From NCBI GenBank assembly GCA_028023455.1, contig JAQFVV010012499.1:1310584-1374583 (forward strand): a stretch of 64,000 bases of DNA. Reading direction: 5' to 3'. The stretch's first letter is position 1. Every line of letters begins with the position of its first letter. Shown here one piece after another: positions 10,163-22,949 of this stretch. Source of the stretch: Epiperipatus broadwayi. Taxonomy: Eukaryota; Onychophora; Udeonychophora; Euonychophora; Peripatidae. The notes under the pieces were generated by a model. That model was not told where the DNA came from. It saw only the letters and a list, made by a program, of their open reading frames with translations, and made no database searches. A program made the translations under genes and the position numbers.

Positions 10163-10669
10163 TATTATCATGGAACTATAATTTAAAAAGAAAAAGAAGT
10201 GAAAAGTTGTGTATATAATTATATTTAATATTTATTATGCATACATTTTGGTTTATTTACAATTGCACATATATACACATATATATAACTAGTTTTAAGA
10301 TTACTTTTTCTTTAATTCGAATGAAAAGAGATTTGTATTTTTTAAACTTTAAATTATATTTCGACTAATAATAATAAACTCTACTTCCTTTTATAAAACT
10401 TTTACTTTAACTTTTCTGATGCAAACTCCCCCTCCCCCTTTTAATTAATTAATTGTAACTTTCATTTCAAAAACTAATGATAGAAAGCTATTGACTCTTA
10501 CTTTTTTTCGAAAACAAACTGTACTAAAACTCATCAACTTTTAATTTTACATTTTTCTTTCACGAAAGATTTTTTTATTTTAATAATTTTTAGATAAACT
10601 TGTTATGTGCCAATTTCAATATTGGTACAATATATATATATATGTTGATACGAATATTTTCACGGGTTG
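10163..10669. other. AT-rich spacer between two foldback elements
   Basis: Only AT-rich sequence with short TA runs (10265-10290, 10629-10646) is seen. Confidence 0.5.
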
Positions 10670-11445
10670 CATATATAAAAGACTAATTTTGCGGGTTCAT
10701 CTATATTAAAATATTTTAAATATAGATATACTGACGTTTCGACTTGGTAACACAAGTCATCCATTGAGTAATAAAAAGTAGAAAGACGGTTGTAGAGGCA
10801 CTACAATCACTGATAAAAGGAACTACAGACAGTATTGGACATATATTAAAACACTATAATATAAATACAGCATTTTCTACTTATCAAAAGATCAGCAATA
10901 TAATAACCAAGCCTAAGGATTCAATCCCTCTTGAATCTCATGGCGTTTATCAAATCTCATGTGAAAATTGTAAGGCTTCTTACATAGGTATGAGTAATCA
11001 TCGGATCAGTGTTAGGAGAGATGAGCATGCTAATGCAGTTAAACAACACTCATCATCAGCAGCACTCTCACTCCATACTATAGATTCAAGTCATAAAATT
11101 GATTTTCTAGTACCAGAATCATATCCAGATGTGATAATCTCTACCAATGCAAAATTAGAGAAGCCATTGAGATACTTAAAAGGCCAGATTGTACCAATAA
11201 GCGAGATGATACAAGCAAACTTCCTCCTATTTGGAAATATTTTTTTAAAAAACATTCTTAATTTAACATTTTTGCTATTGGTGGAACTTTTTTTTTTTTC
11301 AAATCAGTGATTGTAGCGCCTCTACAACCGTCTTTCTACTTTTTATTACTCAGTGGATGATTTGTGTTACCAAGTCAAAACGTCAGTATATCTATATTTA
11401 AACTATTTTAACACGGATGAACCAGCAAAATATGTCTTATATATA
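10670..11445 (+). mobile_element. Penelope-like element fragment bounded by inverted arms
   Basis: Arms of about 140 bp at 10670-10814 and 11303-11445 are reverse complements: GACGTTTCGACTTGGTAACA at the left against TGTTACCAAGTCAAAACGTC at the right, with AGACGGTTGTAGAGGC inward. Between them lies a coding remnant for the linker and GIY-YIG endonuclease domain typical of Penelope-like elements. The reverse transcriptase part is missing. Penelope-like elements often insert as 5'-truncated copies with an inverted partial copy attached, which explains the inverted arms. The GACTTG-CAAGTC hairpin next to CGAAACGTC resembles the hammerhead-derived motif in Penelope terminal repeats. Confidence 0.8.
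10760..11310 (+). pseudogene. Penelope-type GIY-YIG endonuclease domain (5'-truncated)
   Basis: The open frame runs from about 10760, without an early ATG, to 11310. The first ATG in frame is at 10990, inside the domain, so this is an internal fragment. GVY (10942-10950) and YIG (10981-10989) are exactly ten residues apart, as in GIY-YIG nucleases, with a CENC zinc-like pair between them as in many Penelope endonucleases. Downstream are the conserved arginines and the EH pair (11023-11028), then SAA-L-H and the SHKIDF-type histidine block. In Penelope-like elements this domain nicks target DNA for primed reverse transcription and follows the RT domain, which is absent here. The domain itself has no stop codon, so its loss of function comes from truncation. 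The C-terminal tail becomes poly-T-rich and may be past the original end. Confidence 0.8.
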
Positions 11446-12685
11446 TATTGTTTTAAATACAAGCGCGTTGTTGTCTATGTGATTAGAAGAACTCTTTGCA
11501 GCATATATAATATATAAAGTTAGTAATATGTTTTATGCAATAAAATAATTGAATTTTTTTTAGATCTTAGAAAAGACTGCTAGAAAGTTGAAATACCTAT
11601 AGAGGAATTAAATAAAAAAATATGGAAAGTTTGTAGAAGTAATGTAATTTTTTAAAGTTTTGTTACAACGCAAAAAGATCTATCTACGATTTGCTTCAAA
11701 TATATATATAGTAAAAAATTTCACTTTTCTATATAAAAACACAATATATATATAAGCTACTTTTTACACTTCTTTTTTATATTTATATACAAAATCCAAT
11801 TGAGTATATATGTTATACAGATATAATTATTAACCCTTTAATTTGTCATTTTCTTCGTTCTCCCTTGTATTAATATTGAATATTCATTCCACATTTTGAT
11901 ATTAGTATTTAAAGCTTTATTTTATGTTACAATTAAATAAATTGGATTTTATTTTATTTTTACAATTTTTTTCTTTACTATGATTTTTTTCTCTTTTTTT
12001 AAAAAAAAATTCTGCTTAGAATCATTTTTCTTTTGCCCTTCATTTAGAAGTAAACCAAATTTTATTTACTGTTATTAACAAAATAAGATTAAGAAAACTG
12101 ATGTTCTTATTCATTTTAAAGAAAGAGTTCAATAATTTAATTAAAGAAAAATCTGAAACAAGCAATGATATTTCCTTTTTCTATAGTTTAATGATATTTA
12201 TTTGCTACTTCCAATTATTTAATTAATCATATATTACTTTCATTACTTAAATAATTTTGTTTCCTATATTATTTAGTGGAAGATTTCTTGATTGACAGAA
12301 ATTCAGTCTGTCATATTTGATACTTAAATATCGCATGACTTTTTGAGTACTTAGGTGTTCAGTTATTAGTAATATTATAATTTGTTGAAAGCCATTAATT
12401 TGCCAGCATTTTTTCTAAATATATATTTATATGACATTAAATTAAGGAACAATATTGAGATCTTATGATATTTACCACAATTCTTAGGAAAATAACTGTT
12501 GTTTTTGCTTTTTCCTAAATTACATAATTCAAAAGTATCTACATATCATGTAACAGACTAAACTAATACACTTGAACTAGATTTACATCTATATGAATAT
12601 ATAAGCAAGTTACCTTAGATTGGAAACACATAGCTTTCAATTTGGGCTATAGATTGACAGTATAACATAAAGGTAAATGATGGGA
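11446..12685. other. AT-rich non-coding, nothing recognised
   Basis: TA runs and poly-T tracts only. Confidence 0.5.
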
Positions 12686-12689
12686 GGTG

Positions 12690-12850
12690 AAAGTGCATTA
12701 CATTGTAAAATAAATTCAAAGTTTTTCACTGATGAAAGCTATAAGCTTAAAATGAACCTGGAGATTTTGGATAAATAAACATAGGAGAGGGATTTATTAA
12801 GCACTGTTATGTGACACTTATCTAAAGCTTACATTAAGTGGCAAAAGAAG
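12690..12850 (+). repeat. Old copy of ribozyme-bearing repeat, family B
   Basis: It aligns in order with the copies at 50.8 and 54.7 kb: AAAGTGCA, TTTTTCACTGATGAAAGC, CTGGAGATTTTGGAT, a GGGATTT-TTA block and CTTACATTAAGTGGCAA (against CTTGCACTGAGTGGCAA). The ribozyme-like core keeps CTGATGA (12729-12735) and a stem II (AAGC/GCTT), but GAAA has decayed to AAAA, so activity is not expected. Confidence 0.5.
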
Positions 12851-12859
12851 GGAAAAATT

Positions 12860-14440
12860 ATGTTATCTATAATCAATCCTTTTTTGGATCCATACAGATT
12901 TTACAAAATTGAATGTGTAAAAACTACTATTAATACTATTTAATTGTATATTGCAATTGATTTAATTTGGATGAGTATCTTCTACATAAATAATGTTAAA
13001 CTATTTCCAGAATTAATAATGAAGTCTTATTTTTCAACACCAACAGCATTATATAATATGTAGAGCGTTTGCCACACATTGTTAAAACATATTAATAAAG
13101 CTGTGAAAGATACAAATGCCTCTCAAGATGCATTTTATGCTAAACTACCTCTAATCTCTAAGATAATAAATTATTGGTAATAAACATTAAAGCATGGAAA
13201 GTTGGGAATGCAGTAATATTGTCTCCGTAAGCCAAATTGTAATATACACACATATAGCAATATCTTAAGTTAGTAAAAATGAATATTGAATTTTAATTTT
13301 ACAATGTAATGTTTTGTGAATCTTTGTTTTTTAAAAAGTGAATGTCATACTAATTATATTTCAAATATAATTTAGTGTGATTAAAAATTGCATAGTTTTT
13401 TCAATTAAACATTTGAAAAAAAAAACACCCAACAAGTTAAATAGTCTAATTAATATTAGAAGATACTTCTTATTCCTAAAAGTTGATTAATTAAATCTAA
13501 AAGTTAATTAATTAAGATAAAGGACTTTTTAAAATATGTACATTTTTGAAAAGATAGATAATATAGTAAAAAAATAAACAAAGTAACAAAGTGCTTAAAA
13601 AACAAACTAAAAGTGATAGAAGACATAGTAGTAATAAAAGCAATAAAAATCACATAGGAAATAAAAACTGTGCCAAAAATAGGGAAGATTATTTATATTT
13701 TACTCTTTGAGTTGTACTCTTTAAAATATTGTAAGACAATTTAATATACTTAATACTTATTTAATTAGTGAACTAACAGATCACATTATATTTCTTAACT
13801 ACTTTCTTTAGTGTATATTGGTTTAAATCAATAATATGTATTATATTTGTGAACCTTTTGTATCCTTTAATCATCTACAGTTTTCTGGGTAAAAATATGT
13901 ATTTATAAAATTTCAGTATTGAGAAGTTTCACTATTTATGCATTGCATATACATACATAGATACATAAAATAGATTGAAGTGATATCACATCTTTAAAGT
14001 TCTATCTATATTATCATCAGTTACTGTACACCGAAAAATCAAATCAAGCTCTGTAACATATATGTTTTGGCTCATCATTATTTTCAAGCGCCTTTAGATG
14101 ATCAATATCATATAAATATAGTCATTTCTGTTCTATGTACATGGTATTGATATGATTTGGTTTGATATTAAAATGAAAATATTTAATTTAATGGTCATGA
14201 GTAAGAAAGCCTTTTCAGCACGATTCATTAATGCACTCAACAAATTTACTTATCACTCACTGTAGCTAAGTACAAAATAAACAATAGTGATATTATTAAT
14301 TAGAGGGATTTAAACCCTTTAATTACATACACCTTAAGTAAGATTTGAAATACAGGCATTTTTATACCTAGAACTTAATTGTAAATATAGGGACTTTGAA
14401 CTCAGACTTTCAAGCATCTTTCAACTATTCACACTGCCTC
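12860..14440. other. AT-rich non-coding, nothing recognised
   Basis: No coding or repeat structure beyond short AT runs. Two near-identical TTAATTAA-containing phrases occur at about 13483-13516. Confidence 0.45.
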
Positions 14441-14479
14441 ATACTATTAATACACATGGGCACACCCACGTAGAAAAGA

Positions 14480-14535
14480 TACATAATCACAAATATATAT
14501 TTTGTGCTGAACCAGCACTCATCAGTTGGTTCAGA
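14480..14535 (-). ncRNA. Hammerhead-like motif, third type
   Basis: On the minus strand, CTGATGA (complement of 14519-14525) is followed directly by a perfect stem II, GTGCTG-GTT-CAGCAC (complement of 14504-14518), and then AAAATA where GAAA would be expected. The strong stem II is notable. The G12-to-A change would impair catalysis. A competing hairpin (CTGAACCA/TGGTTCAG) overlaps. It is bordered by a CA/TA microsatellite at 14549-14574. Confidence 0.35.
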
Positions 14536-14579
14536 TTTTCATCTCCTGCACACACACACACATATATATATAATCAGTG

Positions 14580-17500
14580 CTCAGTAATATATACCTTAAG
14601 TAACTATACTATACTTGTATTTAAATAGTGATATTGTAAATGTAGAAAATAAACTGAAACAATATAAAAATTTCAAAGTTGCATTTACATTATTTTATGA
14701 TCAGATATTAAGTAATGAAAAAAATTGTACACATTGGGTTACTTTCTTATATATATTAAATTAGTCACAAATTATTATTAATTGTATAACATGTTAGTTT
14801 AAAGATTCATATTTTATATTTTACATAAATGTAAAAAAAATGTTTTTGTGAACAAAAAGCAAATTTTATTCATATTAGTTGCTCAACCATTTTTCAGTTA
14901 CATATCAGAATTCAGAAAAAGTAAATTTTATGTCATAAATAATTTTACACACATAATGAATAGTTTCAAATATACAACTGAAATATCTATTGCATATCTA
15001 CAATTATTCATTGTGCATGCAAACATAATCATGAGGTAAAACTTATTTTGTTCAAAATTGATATATAGTTAGATGTGTTGTGCAACTAACATAAATTGAA
15101 ATCACTTTTGCTGCTAATTTTTATATAATTAATAAGTAATCCTTCATATATCCATTAATCCATAAAAGCTTAAATGAATGGGTGGCAGTAAAATTAAAAC
15201 ATTTATTACTTGCATATTATAAAAATTATATTTGCTATAATTGAATAATTACATAAATTTGATATGATGGGACAATTGATCAAATCATCACTATACTGGA
15301 TATCACCAGACTAATAATTGATCTGGTCAATGAAATAGAACATTAAATAATAAACAATAGACAAAAAATAACCAGCAAAAAAAAAAAGAATTACAAAATT
15401 AATGTTATTACCATACAAATAAAATTTAATAATATTCAATTTAGCCTCATTGTTCTCTGTAATGAATTATTTATCTAGTCTTTCTATTGAAACCATGCAG
15501 GTCTTTTTAAAATTTTGTTGATTTATATTATTATTTATTTCTCTTATTGTGATTAAATATTATTATTAAGCTGAAGTGTTATCATTTTGTTTAAATGTTA
15601 TGTTTATGTTTAAATTATGTTGACATATTCTTGTTCAATACACTCAATTTGCAATCTTGTGTGGCTGATATCTTCACTAAGTAGCACTTCATTTAAGAAT
15701 TAAAAATAGCATATAGTACTAATTAAGAATAACATAATATTAAACATTTTTATGGGTAATATGATATTACTATGAATTACTTGCATGTGAGACTAATGGC
15801 TTAATGCTCTAAAATCTCCCAGTGAACTTAAACTTAAATCAGGCATATTTCCAATTTAATGGATTTCAAAATATTTAGCTAACATTATATCTGTCTGTTC
15901 AATATTCTATTATTAGTTCTCATTTAGCATGGTAGGATAGTAGATTAAGTGTAATTATACTACATAGTTTTGCAGTGCCCTATTCTTAGAATCTTTGATG
16001 TATTTAAAACATTTAAAACTAAACATGTGAATGTATTCATAATTTGCATTAAAGTTTATAAAAGAATTGCATAAATACAGCAGCATTACTTATTTGTTAA
16101 TGATTATTCTTAGAATTTACATAATGCATTGATAACTCATGCTGTATAACTATTGTGTTCCTGGAAAATGCCTTATTTTAGCAAATGTTTTTTAGATTGG
16201 AATAATATGACCATTTCTAACAACCCTTCATATCTTTATAAGTAAAAATGTCTATATATAATTGTTACTATATTCATCCTTATATTAATATTTATTAATG
16301 AACTGGTGAATTATATATCACAATATCTTTGATTAGGAGGATATCTACTACTTTAGAATTTCACTATTAATAAGATTTAAAAATCTTTCCTAGGACTAAA
16401 AAAAAGCCAATGAATATTTCCATATTTCGGTTTTGTAAGAATGTCTTTCATGGCACTAAATTAATACTTCTTAGAATGACTGATATTCCTTAACTACAAT
16501 TTCATATGGACATGAATAATTTAAAATTATTATTTGAAATGTAAATATTTTGGTCTGAAAACTTATTTTAAATTATAGAAGTTTCTATTTATTTTTCAAA
16601 ATTTATTTAATTATATTTAAATAAATTGATTTTAAATATTTATATATTTCAAAATATGAAGTCTATATTTAGATACACCTGCCTAAGATTATAATTTATA
16701 ATTATTAACATTCATTTTTTTTTTAAAAAAGAAGTTTTATTTAATATATAATCCAATCGCACAGATTCAAGCAAATTTTACAACGTTATTTTCTCTTTAA
16801 ATTGTAAAGTCTTTAACAAATGATAGCCACAAATATACATTACCGACTTCTTAAAAAAATACACATTCATTTCAATAAAATATTCTTGATTCTGCAAATG
16901 CGTGAAATAACCTAAATATAAAATATCATTTAAATCAATAATATGCATATTTTAAGATAAAATCATATTCCTATAAAAATAATTATTCTTATAAAATATA
17001 AATTAAAGTTTCTTAGTTTTTATTTTTTTAAATACAATTCATTTAGGTGTTTTTATTTTTTAATTTATCTCACATACTTTGGTTTCAAGTAAATACTTTA
17101 TCTCCATAAACCGATAAGAGTAGCCAATCATTACATAACCTTACATTTTAATTTTATACTTTTACAAAATTTCACATTTTTCATTGGATAATTCATAATA
17201 TATATATATATGGCAAATACATTTAATAATATTAATTCATTTAATATCTTGAAATTTAAAATATTTTTTATGCTCCACAAAAACACTAATCCTGATATAT
17301 TTTCTTTTGTAATATATATATATAATATATTTTCTATTGTAATATATATATATAAACACATTCTATTAAATTTAACTAGCATTCATTATAACATTTTTCA
17401 TGATTATTATCGATATTATTTTCAGAGAAGTTGTCGTTTCAAGCAGTGTTCTTATGAAAATTCTATATTAGTAAGAAAGAAAATCATTTGTTTATAACAA

Positions 17501-17690
17501 TTCATGTTTATCTAATTCCTTTGGAGAAATTAATCCTTAAATATCAGAAATCAACAATAAACAATTACTATTTTTAAAAATGTAGAAATTACCTAATTTA
17601 TTGCTTTGATTTCTTTAGCAACATCTGATATTTGTTATATCTTTCAATATATATTGAAAATTTATATTATTTACAACCATTGTTGATCTA
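14580..17690. other. AT-rich non-coding, nothing recognised
   Basis: There is a short direct repeat of a TATTTTCT-TTGTAATATATATATATA phrase at about 17297-17354. Several short open frames (14848-15039, 17131-17497) look random. Confidence 0.45.
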
Positions 17691-17694
17691 CTGC

Positions 17695-17830
17695 AGGATG
17701 AATGTCACTCCCAGTTTATTCCAGTTTCTCCTATTTCTTATTTCTTCACATCACTCCAGCATACTTCCTCATTTCATTCATCCATTTTACATGTGATTTC
17801 TTTCTGGATCTTTTTTTTAAATTCAGATTT
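17695..17830 (-). pseudogene. 3' end remnant of RTE-like LINE, antisense
   Basis: Read on the minus strand, this matches the C-terminal coding end of the LINE at 54470-54620: the AGAAAGA-TCAC-TGTAAAATGGATGAATGAAAT block corresponds to the intact copy's CAGAAAGAGACCTCATGTGAG-ATGGATGGATGAAAT segment, followed by the AAACT-GGAGTGACATTCATCC end. Frame is lost. The rest of this copy is either missing or too decayed until 19.14 kb. Confidence 0.6.
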
Positions 17831-19135
17831 TTCTTTTGGTTGATCAAAAGCCAAAAGTCACCTTAGATGAAATATAGAAATAATAAAAGACTAATATGTT
17901 TGTAATTTTTATTATCTTCTTTATCATCTTGTTTAAATATTGATATTAGTACAGAACTGTTTCAAACATCTGATACATCTTTATTATTTAGATGTATGGA
18001 ATAAAACTTTGCCAACAATTTTTCTATTTCCTCATCTGCTTCTTTTATGATATCAAGTACATCTGGGTCTTGTTTTATGTGGTAGATAGGTTCCTCAGAA
18101 AATGTGCACAAAAGAAATTGCACAAAAATAAACTTAACATTTCCTTGAAAAATGGGGGATATGGTTCTCTAATTTTCAGAAATCAGCATAAAAGTAAAGC
18201 AACAAGGAAAAATTTCTTTAAAATTTGCATTAAAAAAATAAGGAAATAAAGTATGACTAATAAAAAATTTCAAATATTTGAAAAAAATTCATACAAGACA
18301 AACTTTTTTTACTTGTTTTATTAACTGCAGTATTTAATTTTACATTTTTTCATACATATTTTAATCATTACTTCTATTTGAGAATATACATTCATTTGTG
18401 AACTGGTAAGAAATCAGATTCGTGATGGGTGTATAACTAGCGCCACTTCCAGTCTTGTGCTGTGTTAATGGTTTTCTGTTTCTATATCAAAAAAAATGAG
18501 ATCGCAATCAACACAAAAAGATTATACATTATCATGAGAAAGATTATTTTCTGTTTATAAAATCAATAAAATCTTTGTTATTATTTATTTTAAAAATCTA
18601 AAAAAATATTTATTTCTGTTATATCTAACAAAACATAGGTATAAATCTATTATTATTATTTACTCATTAGTATAAGTAGGTTATACATAGAAGCTAAGAC
18701 TCTAAATACAGCTTCAGGCCATATTCATGTTAGCTGCTAATATAACATTATATTTTTGAAAAAAAAAAGTATTTCAAATCAAAATAAGTTATTAATAATT
18801 TAAATTTCTTGATATCTAATAAATATAGTAAAATATAAAAGATATTAAGAAGAAACATGAATCACATTATTTCAAAATTGCATTAAAATAATCCGCATAA
18901 AATGAGACTCAGGTGTATAATGCCATTAATACCAAATTGCACACCTCCACTTTTTCATATAAAATTCTGGTTAATTCTGAAAAATATAGTAGTTGTAAGA
19001 AATACTGTTTCTTGTTCTTTATTTTTATATAAATATTGATTAAAACTCTTCCATGCATTTCATGAAGATATCCCTTTTAAGTAATAGTTCAATCTTCTTA
19101 TTGCAGAAATAAATTACCTACCAATATCTAGATTT
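17831..19135. other. AT-rich stretch between two antisense LINE pieces
   Basis: Position suggests it may hold the decayed RT part of the same LINE copy or later insertions, but I see no RT motif. An 85-codon open frame at 17992-18249 is of unknown nature. A hairpin with TTTTGGTTGATCAAAAGCC lies at about 17835. Confidence 0.35.
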
Positions 19136-19139
19136 TGGT

Positions 19140-19985
19140 TTACACTTTTGACATTTGTATTCTTTTCTATAGATTTCCTTAATAATTCACAATTATATTT
19201 CCTTATATCATTATTTTTATTGCATCACTTTTATATATTTTCATATTCCATCTTTTCATGATAAATTGTTGTGCTCAATAGAAATTTTACTGATTAATTG
19301 CTGTTTTTTTGCACCAACAATCTTTGTTGCAATTTTTAATAGTATATTAGTTATCTTTCTTTTGATTTTATTCAAATTTGAATCTTTTTCAAAATATGTT
19401 AATATTTTTAAATGATTTACTAGTTATATTTATGTTTATTGAATGTTTCTAAAAGTTAGGAATATCAACTATGAAAACTGTTTGTCTTAATATTTTTTGT
19501 CTCTCCAGCTTTGCATTGTTAGATAACTTACATTTCACTAATTGATGATTACTTCCTATTTTAAATTTATTAAAAACATTACAATATTGAAATATATATT
19601 TGTAGTAGTCAAAATATAATCTATATCTGCTACACTTCATTTGGCTGCTTCCATGCCTATTTCCATTTAGCATTTTTCTCAAAAAAAAAAAAAAAATTCA
19701 GAATACACAGTATTTCATTTTCTACAAACATCACAAATCTATGTCTCTCCCATTACTATGACCATAACCAAATATAACCACAATAATTTTATCTTCCAAT
19801 TATTTACCAGGTCTCGTCTTGATGTATCCCAAAACAATTTTAAAATGTTGTTTGGTCTAATTGAAATCCCTTTGTATACTCATACAAAATTTCACTACTT
19901 CATTAGTACAATGAGATCTTATTGGAACATTAATCTGAATTATCTGCATTTGGTATGTATTCTATTAAGTTGAATAACTAATATT
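19140..19985 (-). pseudogene. RTE-like LINE endonuclease and linker remnant, antisense
   Basis: On the minus strand this aligns with 51930-52800 of the young LINE. From high to low coordinates it gives the region around VYAPT, the GDFNA-type catalytic loop, the block with KMLNGNRHGSSQMK, the tail with KFKIGSNHQLVKCKL (the conserved histidine of the endonuclease is present) and the basic linker around EYENI. A poly-A run (complement of 19681-19695) interrupts the frame, as do several stops. The protein would be a type of AP endonuclease that nicks target DNA for RT priming. It is dead by truncation and frameshifts. Confidence 0.75.
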
Positions 19986-19989
19986 TCTA

Positions 19990-21835
19990 GTTTTTCTGGT
20001 ACACTATTCATCTTTACAATGTTATTCTTTCACTTTTTGTTCATATAAATATATTAAAGAAAGGAGTTGAAAAGTTAATCAAAAGCATTTGATTAATAGA
20101 TCTGAGTTCAGCAAACTTTTTAACACAAAGAGCCATTTTGTTTAAACCCCCCCTCCTTTCCATAAAAGAGCTATAAAGAAACAAGTAAAGAATAGATTCA
20201 TCAAATATATAAATTTTTGAATGGTGTGAATGTATTTGAATATTATTTTAGTAATAAAATATAATAGAACCCATATTTATCTTAACAAAAATAAAAATTC
20301 TTTTAAAAATAAGTAAGCAAAAACAAAAAATTACTTTGACAGTTTGATTTACTTATAAATTTCTAATAGTTAAATATTCATCAAATGCAATAATTACTAT
20401 TCTATGAGGCTGACTTCAAGAATCAATGTTATAAAGTGCATTTTCATTCTCCTACCATCATCAAAATATTTATTTACAAATTGTAAGAGGAAATAAAAAT
20501 GTGTTTATGATTATCATAATAAAATAAGTCGCTAGGTCAAAAAATCACAGATTTTCAACTCCTGATTATAAGTGGAAACAAAAAATATTATGATTATTAC
20601 AATAAAAGAAGCCATATTTGGTTTACAAGCTGCAGTTTGACAATCCTGGATTAGACTAAACTGAAAATGACAAATAATGTTAGAAAATGCTGTATTTAAT
20701 TATATTACAAAAATGTGATTTATAACATTTAAATACACGTGTAATTTTTATATATTGGTTTTAAAACCAAGTAGAAATGAATTCTCACAGGTAGATATAA
20801 AATAAACTGCGTTCAAAATAGATTATTTATATCTGAAATGTATTGGATTTTTTTTCTTGTTTAGAAACGTGTCAGAATTTCTACTTTTATTTACATCTGA
20901 GCTACTAATGCAAATTAATCGTTCTGCACTGGATATCAATCTAAAACAGATTGATGACTTAAAAAGTAGACAAACAGTGTTTGGTCAATTATTCAAAATT
21001 GAAAATTATATGTAATGTTGGATACTGCTGCATTTAATTATACATATATAATAATTGAATCTTTAATAGATTTTTAATAATTTATCTTATAAGCTCTCAC
21101 TTTTCCATTTATATTCTATTATTTCACTAAATAAAAGATATTGTTTAATGATTGAAAAGTACTATAATAAGAGATGTAATAAATATTGCCTATAATTAAT
21201 ACAAACTACTCATTTCAGATATGTGAAATGTTTTGGGATTTATTTTATATCCAGTTATAGAAAATTAAATATTCATTTTGAAACAGACAGATCGAAGAAT
21301 CGATCTTAGTTTCATGGTTGTCATTTAAGAACGGTAATTCTAAACCACTATTTACCCGCAATGAGACTTTTTCTATTCCAAGCCACATAAATTTTAAGTT
21401 ATTTATTTTGTGTTTGTTTAAAAAGAATTTAATGTAAAGAGTATGAGTATAAATGTCACAAATCATGATAAATAATATTCGTGTGTGTGTGGTTTGTGGA
21501 TGTATATTAGCTCAATTTAAAAGTTTCAATTGCGTGTATATTTTCTTTAAATTTAAATTTTGCAAATTATACAAAGTCATTTAAAAATGCTGATCAAAAG
21601 TCACATTCCTTTGATCAGTATTTTTAATCAAAATCTTACTTGTACAAATGTATAGGATAATTGGTTTGTACTTCGATAAATTAAGATAATGAATTTATAT
21701 TTTTGTATTCACGAATTCCGATGTAATTGTTTTGTCAATTTAGAATCATGTATTAAATTTAAAAATAAATGAAAACCGAACGTAGAACTCTTATCAAGAA
21801 AGGCAAAGGCTATTGTATAGTCAAAAATTAGATAT
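19990..21835. other. AT-rich non-coding, nothing recognised
   Basis: No coding motifs. There is a TG run at 21480-21491. The 73-codon minus frame at 21245-21466 has no recognisable domain. Confidence 0.45.
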
Positions 21836-21839
21836 TGCT

Positions 21840-22150
21840 GGAGGCCGGAAAATCAAAGGAGGAGGAGTCATGAACAAAAACTAGGCAGAAAGGTCAACCG
21901 TAGCCATCTTTAATATAATAAAGACACTCTAACTTTTGACTTGGCTGTGCTTAGATCGTCTCAAGCTACAGCAAAGTAGTTGTTCCAGAGAAATCACTTC
22001 AACCATTATTAAGAAGTTGCCGGTAAACTGCAATAATGATGGGCTAAGTCCAAGAAGCTGATCCCTGTTCTGCCAATTTAAATCTTTCATACCGCTGATC
22101 TGTAATGTGTTCCGTGCTTCCAGTCTTCCAAATTCCAACATTTAAATTAA
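21840..22150. other. GC-richer patch upstream of candidate exon
   Basis: Base composition rises compared with flanks. A 70-codon minus frame (21929-22141) and a CpG near 21846 are visible, but no homologue is recognised. It could be a promoter-proximal region, an exon of an unknown gene, or an old transposon fragment. Confidence 0.3.
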
Positions 22151-22154
22151 CCAT

Positions 22155-22236
22155 GCCTTTCTAAGAAATTCAAAATGCGCGCCTACGTTCTTCATACACA
22201 TCACCGCAAGAAGAAAAGCCGGACGAAGAAAGAATG
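22155..22236 (+). promoter_or_regulatory. Candidate core promoter and first exon ending in ATG|GT
   Basis: A pyrimidine stretch (CCTTTCT, 22155-22161) resembles the TCT initiator of translation-machinery genes. It is followed by about 70 bases with six CpGs (GCGCGCCTACG, CACCGC, GCCGGACG), exceptional in this AT-rich window. The stretch ends in AAGAATG followed directly by GTAACT, a good splice donor, so the start codon would be the last codon of exon 1, a layout common in ribosomal protein genes. No exon 2 was recognised downstream, so this is speculative. Confidence 0.3.
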
Positions 22237-22259
22237 GTAACTTTTGTTACATGAACTTT

Positions 22260-22685
22260 TTAACTTTCCTCTCAGTAATAATTTTAAATTTAATCTGTTA
22301 ACCTAATTAATTGCATGTAAATTTCTTGTTTTCCATTTGAAATGTTACACAAAAACCTGTCAGTAAATTTCTTCTCTAATATTTCTGTGCTCTAGTCTTT
22401 AGATGATAATTATTAATATTTGTGCCTACTAATAATCCATTTGTGAATACATTTATATTTTTACTATTACTTATTTTACAAACAAAACGATGCCAATAAT
22501 AATATTTCTCAACTCTAGTTAAAGTCAGTAAAGTTTATATCATAATATTTATTATATTCATTTTAAACGTAGTTTTCTTTTATCGAACTAAAAATTGTTT
22601 CATATGTTGAGTTGAGAAATATTCAAATATTTTTATTGTTTCTTTTACTTCGTCATGATATTTTAATCTATACTCCAAATCTCCT
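22260..22685. other. AT-rich non-coding, nothing recognised
   Basis: If the candidate exon upstream is real, this would be intronic. No branch-point, acceptor or coding signal is defensible. Confidence 0.4.
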
Positions 22686-22687
22686 AA

Positions 22688-22713
22688 TTTTTTTTTTTTT
22701 TTTTTTTTTTTTT

Positions 22714-22750
<37 letters not shown>
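22688..22750. repeat. Poly-T tract of about 60 bases with two interruptions
   Basis: A nearly pure T run with GG near 22712 and one A at 22751. It is followed to about 22900 by pyrimidine-only clusters and poly-C or poly-T runs. The poly-phenylalanine open frame here is an artefact. Confidence 0.95.
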
Positions 22751-22752
<2 letters not shown>

Positions 22753-22949
22753 TTTTTTTCTTCCTTTCTGCCCTATTTTTTTTCCCCCCTTATTTTATTA
22801 AAATATTCTTCCCACCCCACACTAATTAAAAAGTCATTTTATTATATAATTTTTATAATTTTTTTTTCTAATTTTTTCTTTTTTTTAATAATATCCACAC
22901 CTTTTCTATTCTCTGTGCTATTTCACAACATAAAATAAATAATTGATAA

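Noticed and set aside
17131-17497. Pair of opposing 83- and 95-codon frames
   Set aside because: They arise from TA repeats (IYIYI runs) and have no recognisable protein feature.
22612-22938. Plus-strand 108-codon frame with poly-Phe
   Set aside because: Product of the poly-T tract and pyrimidine-rich low complexity.
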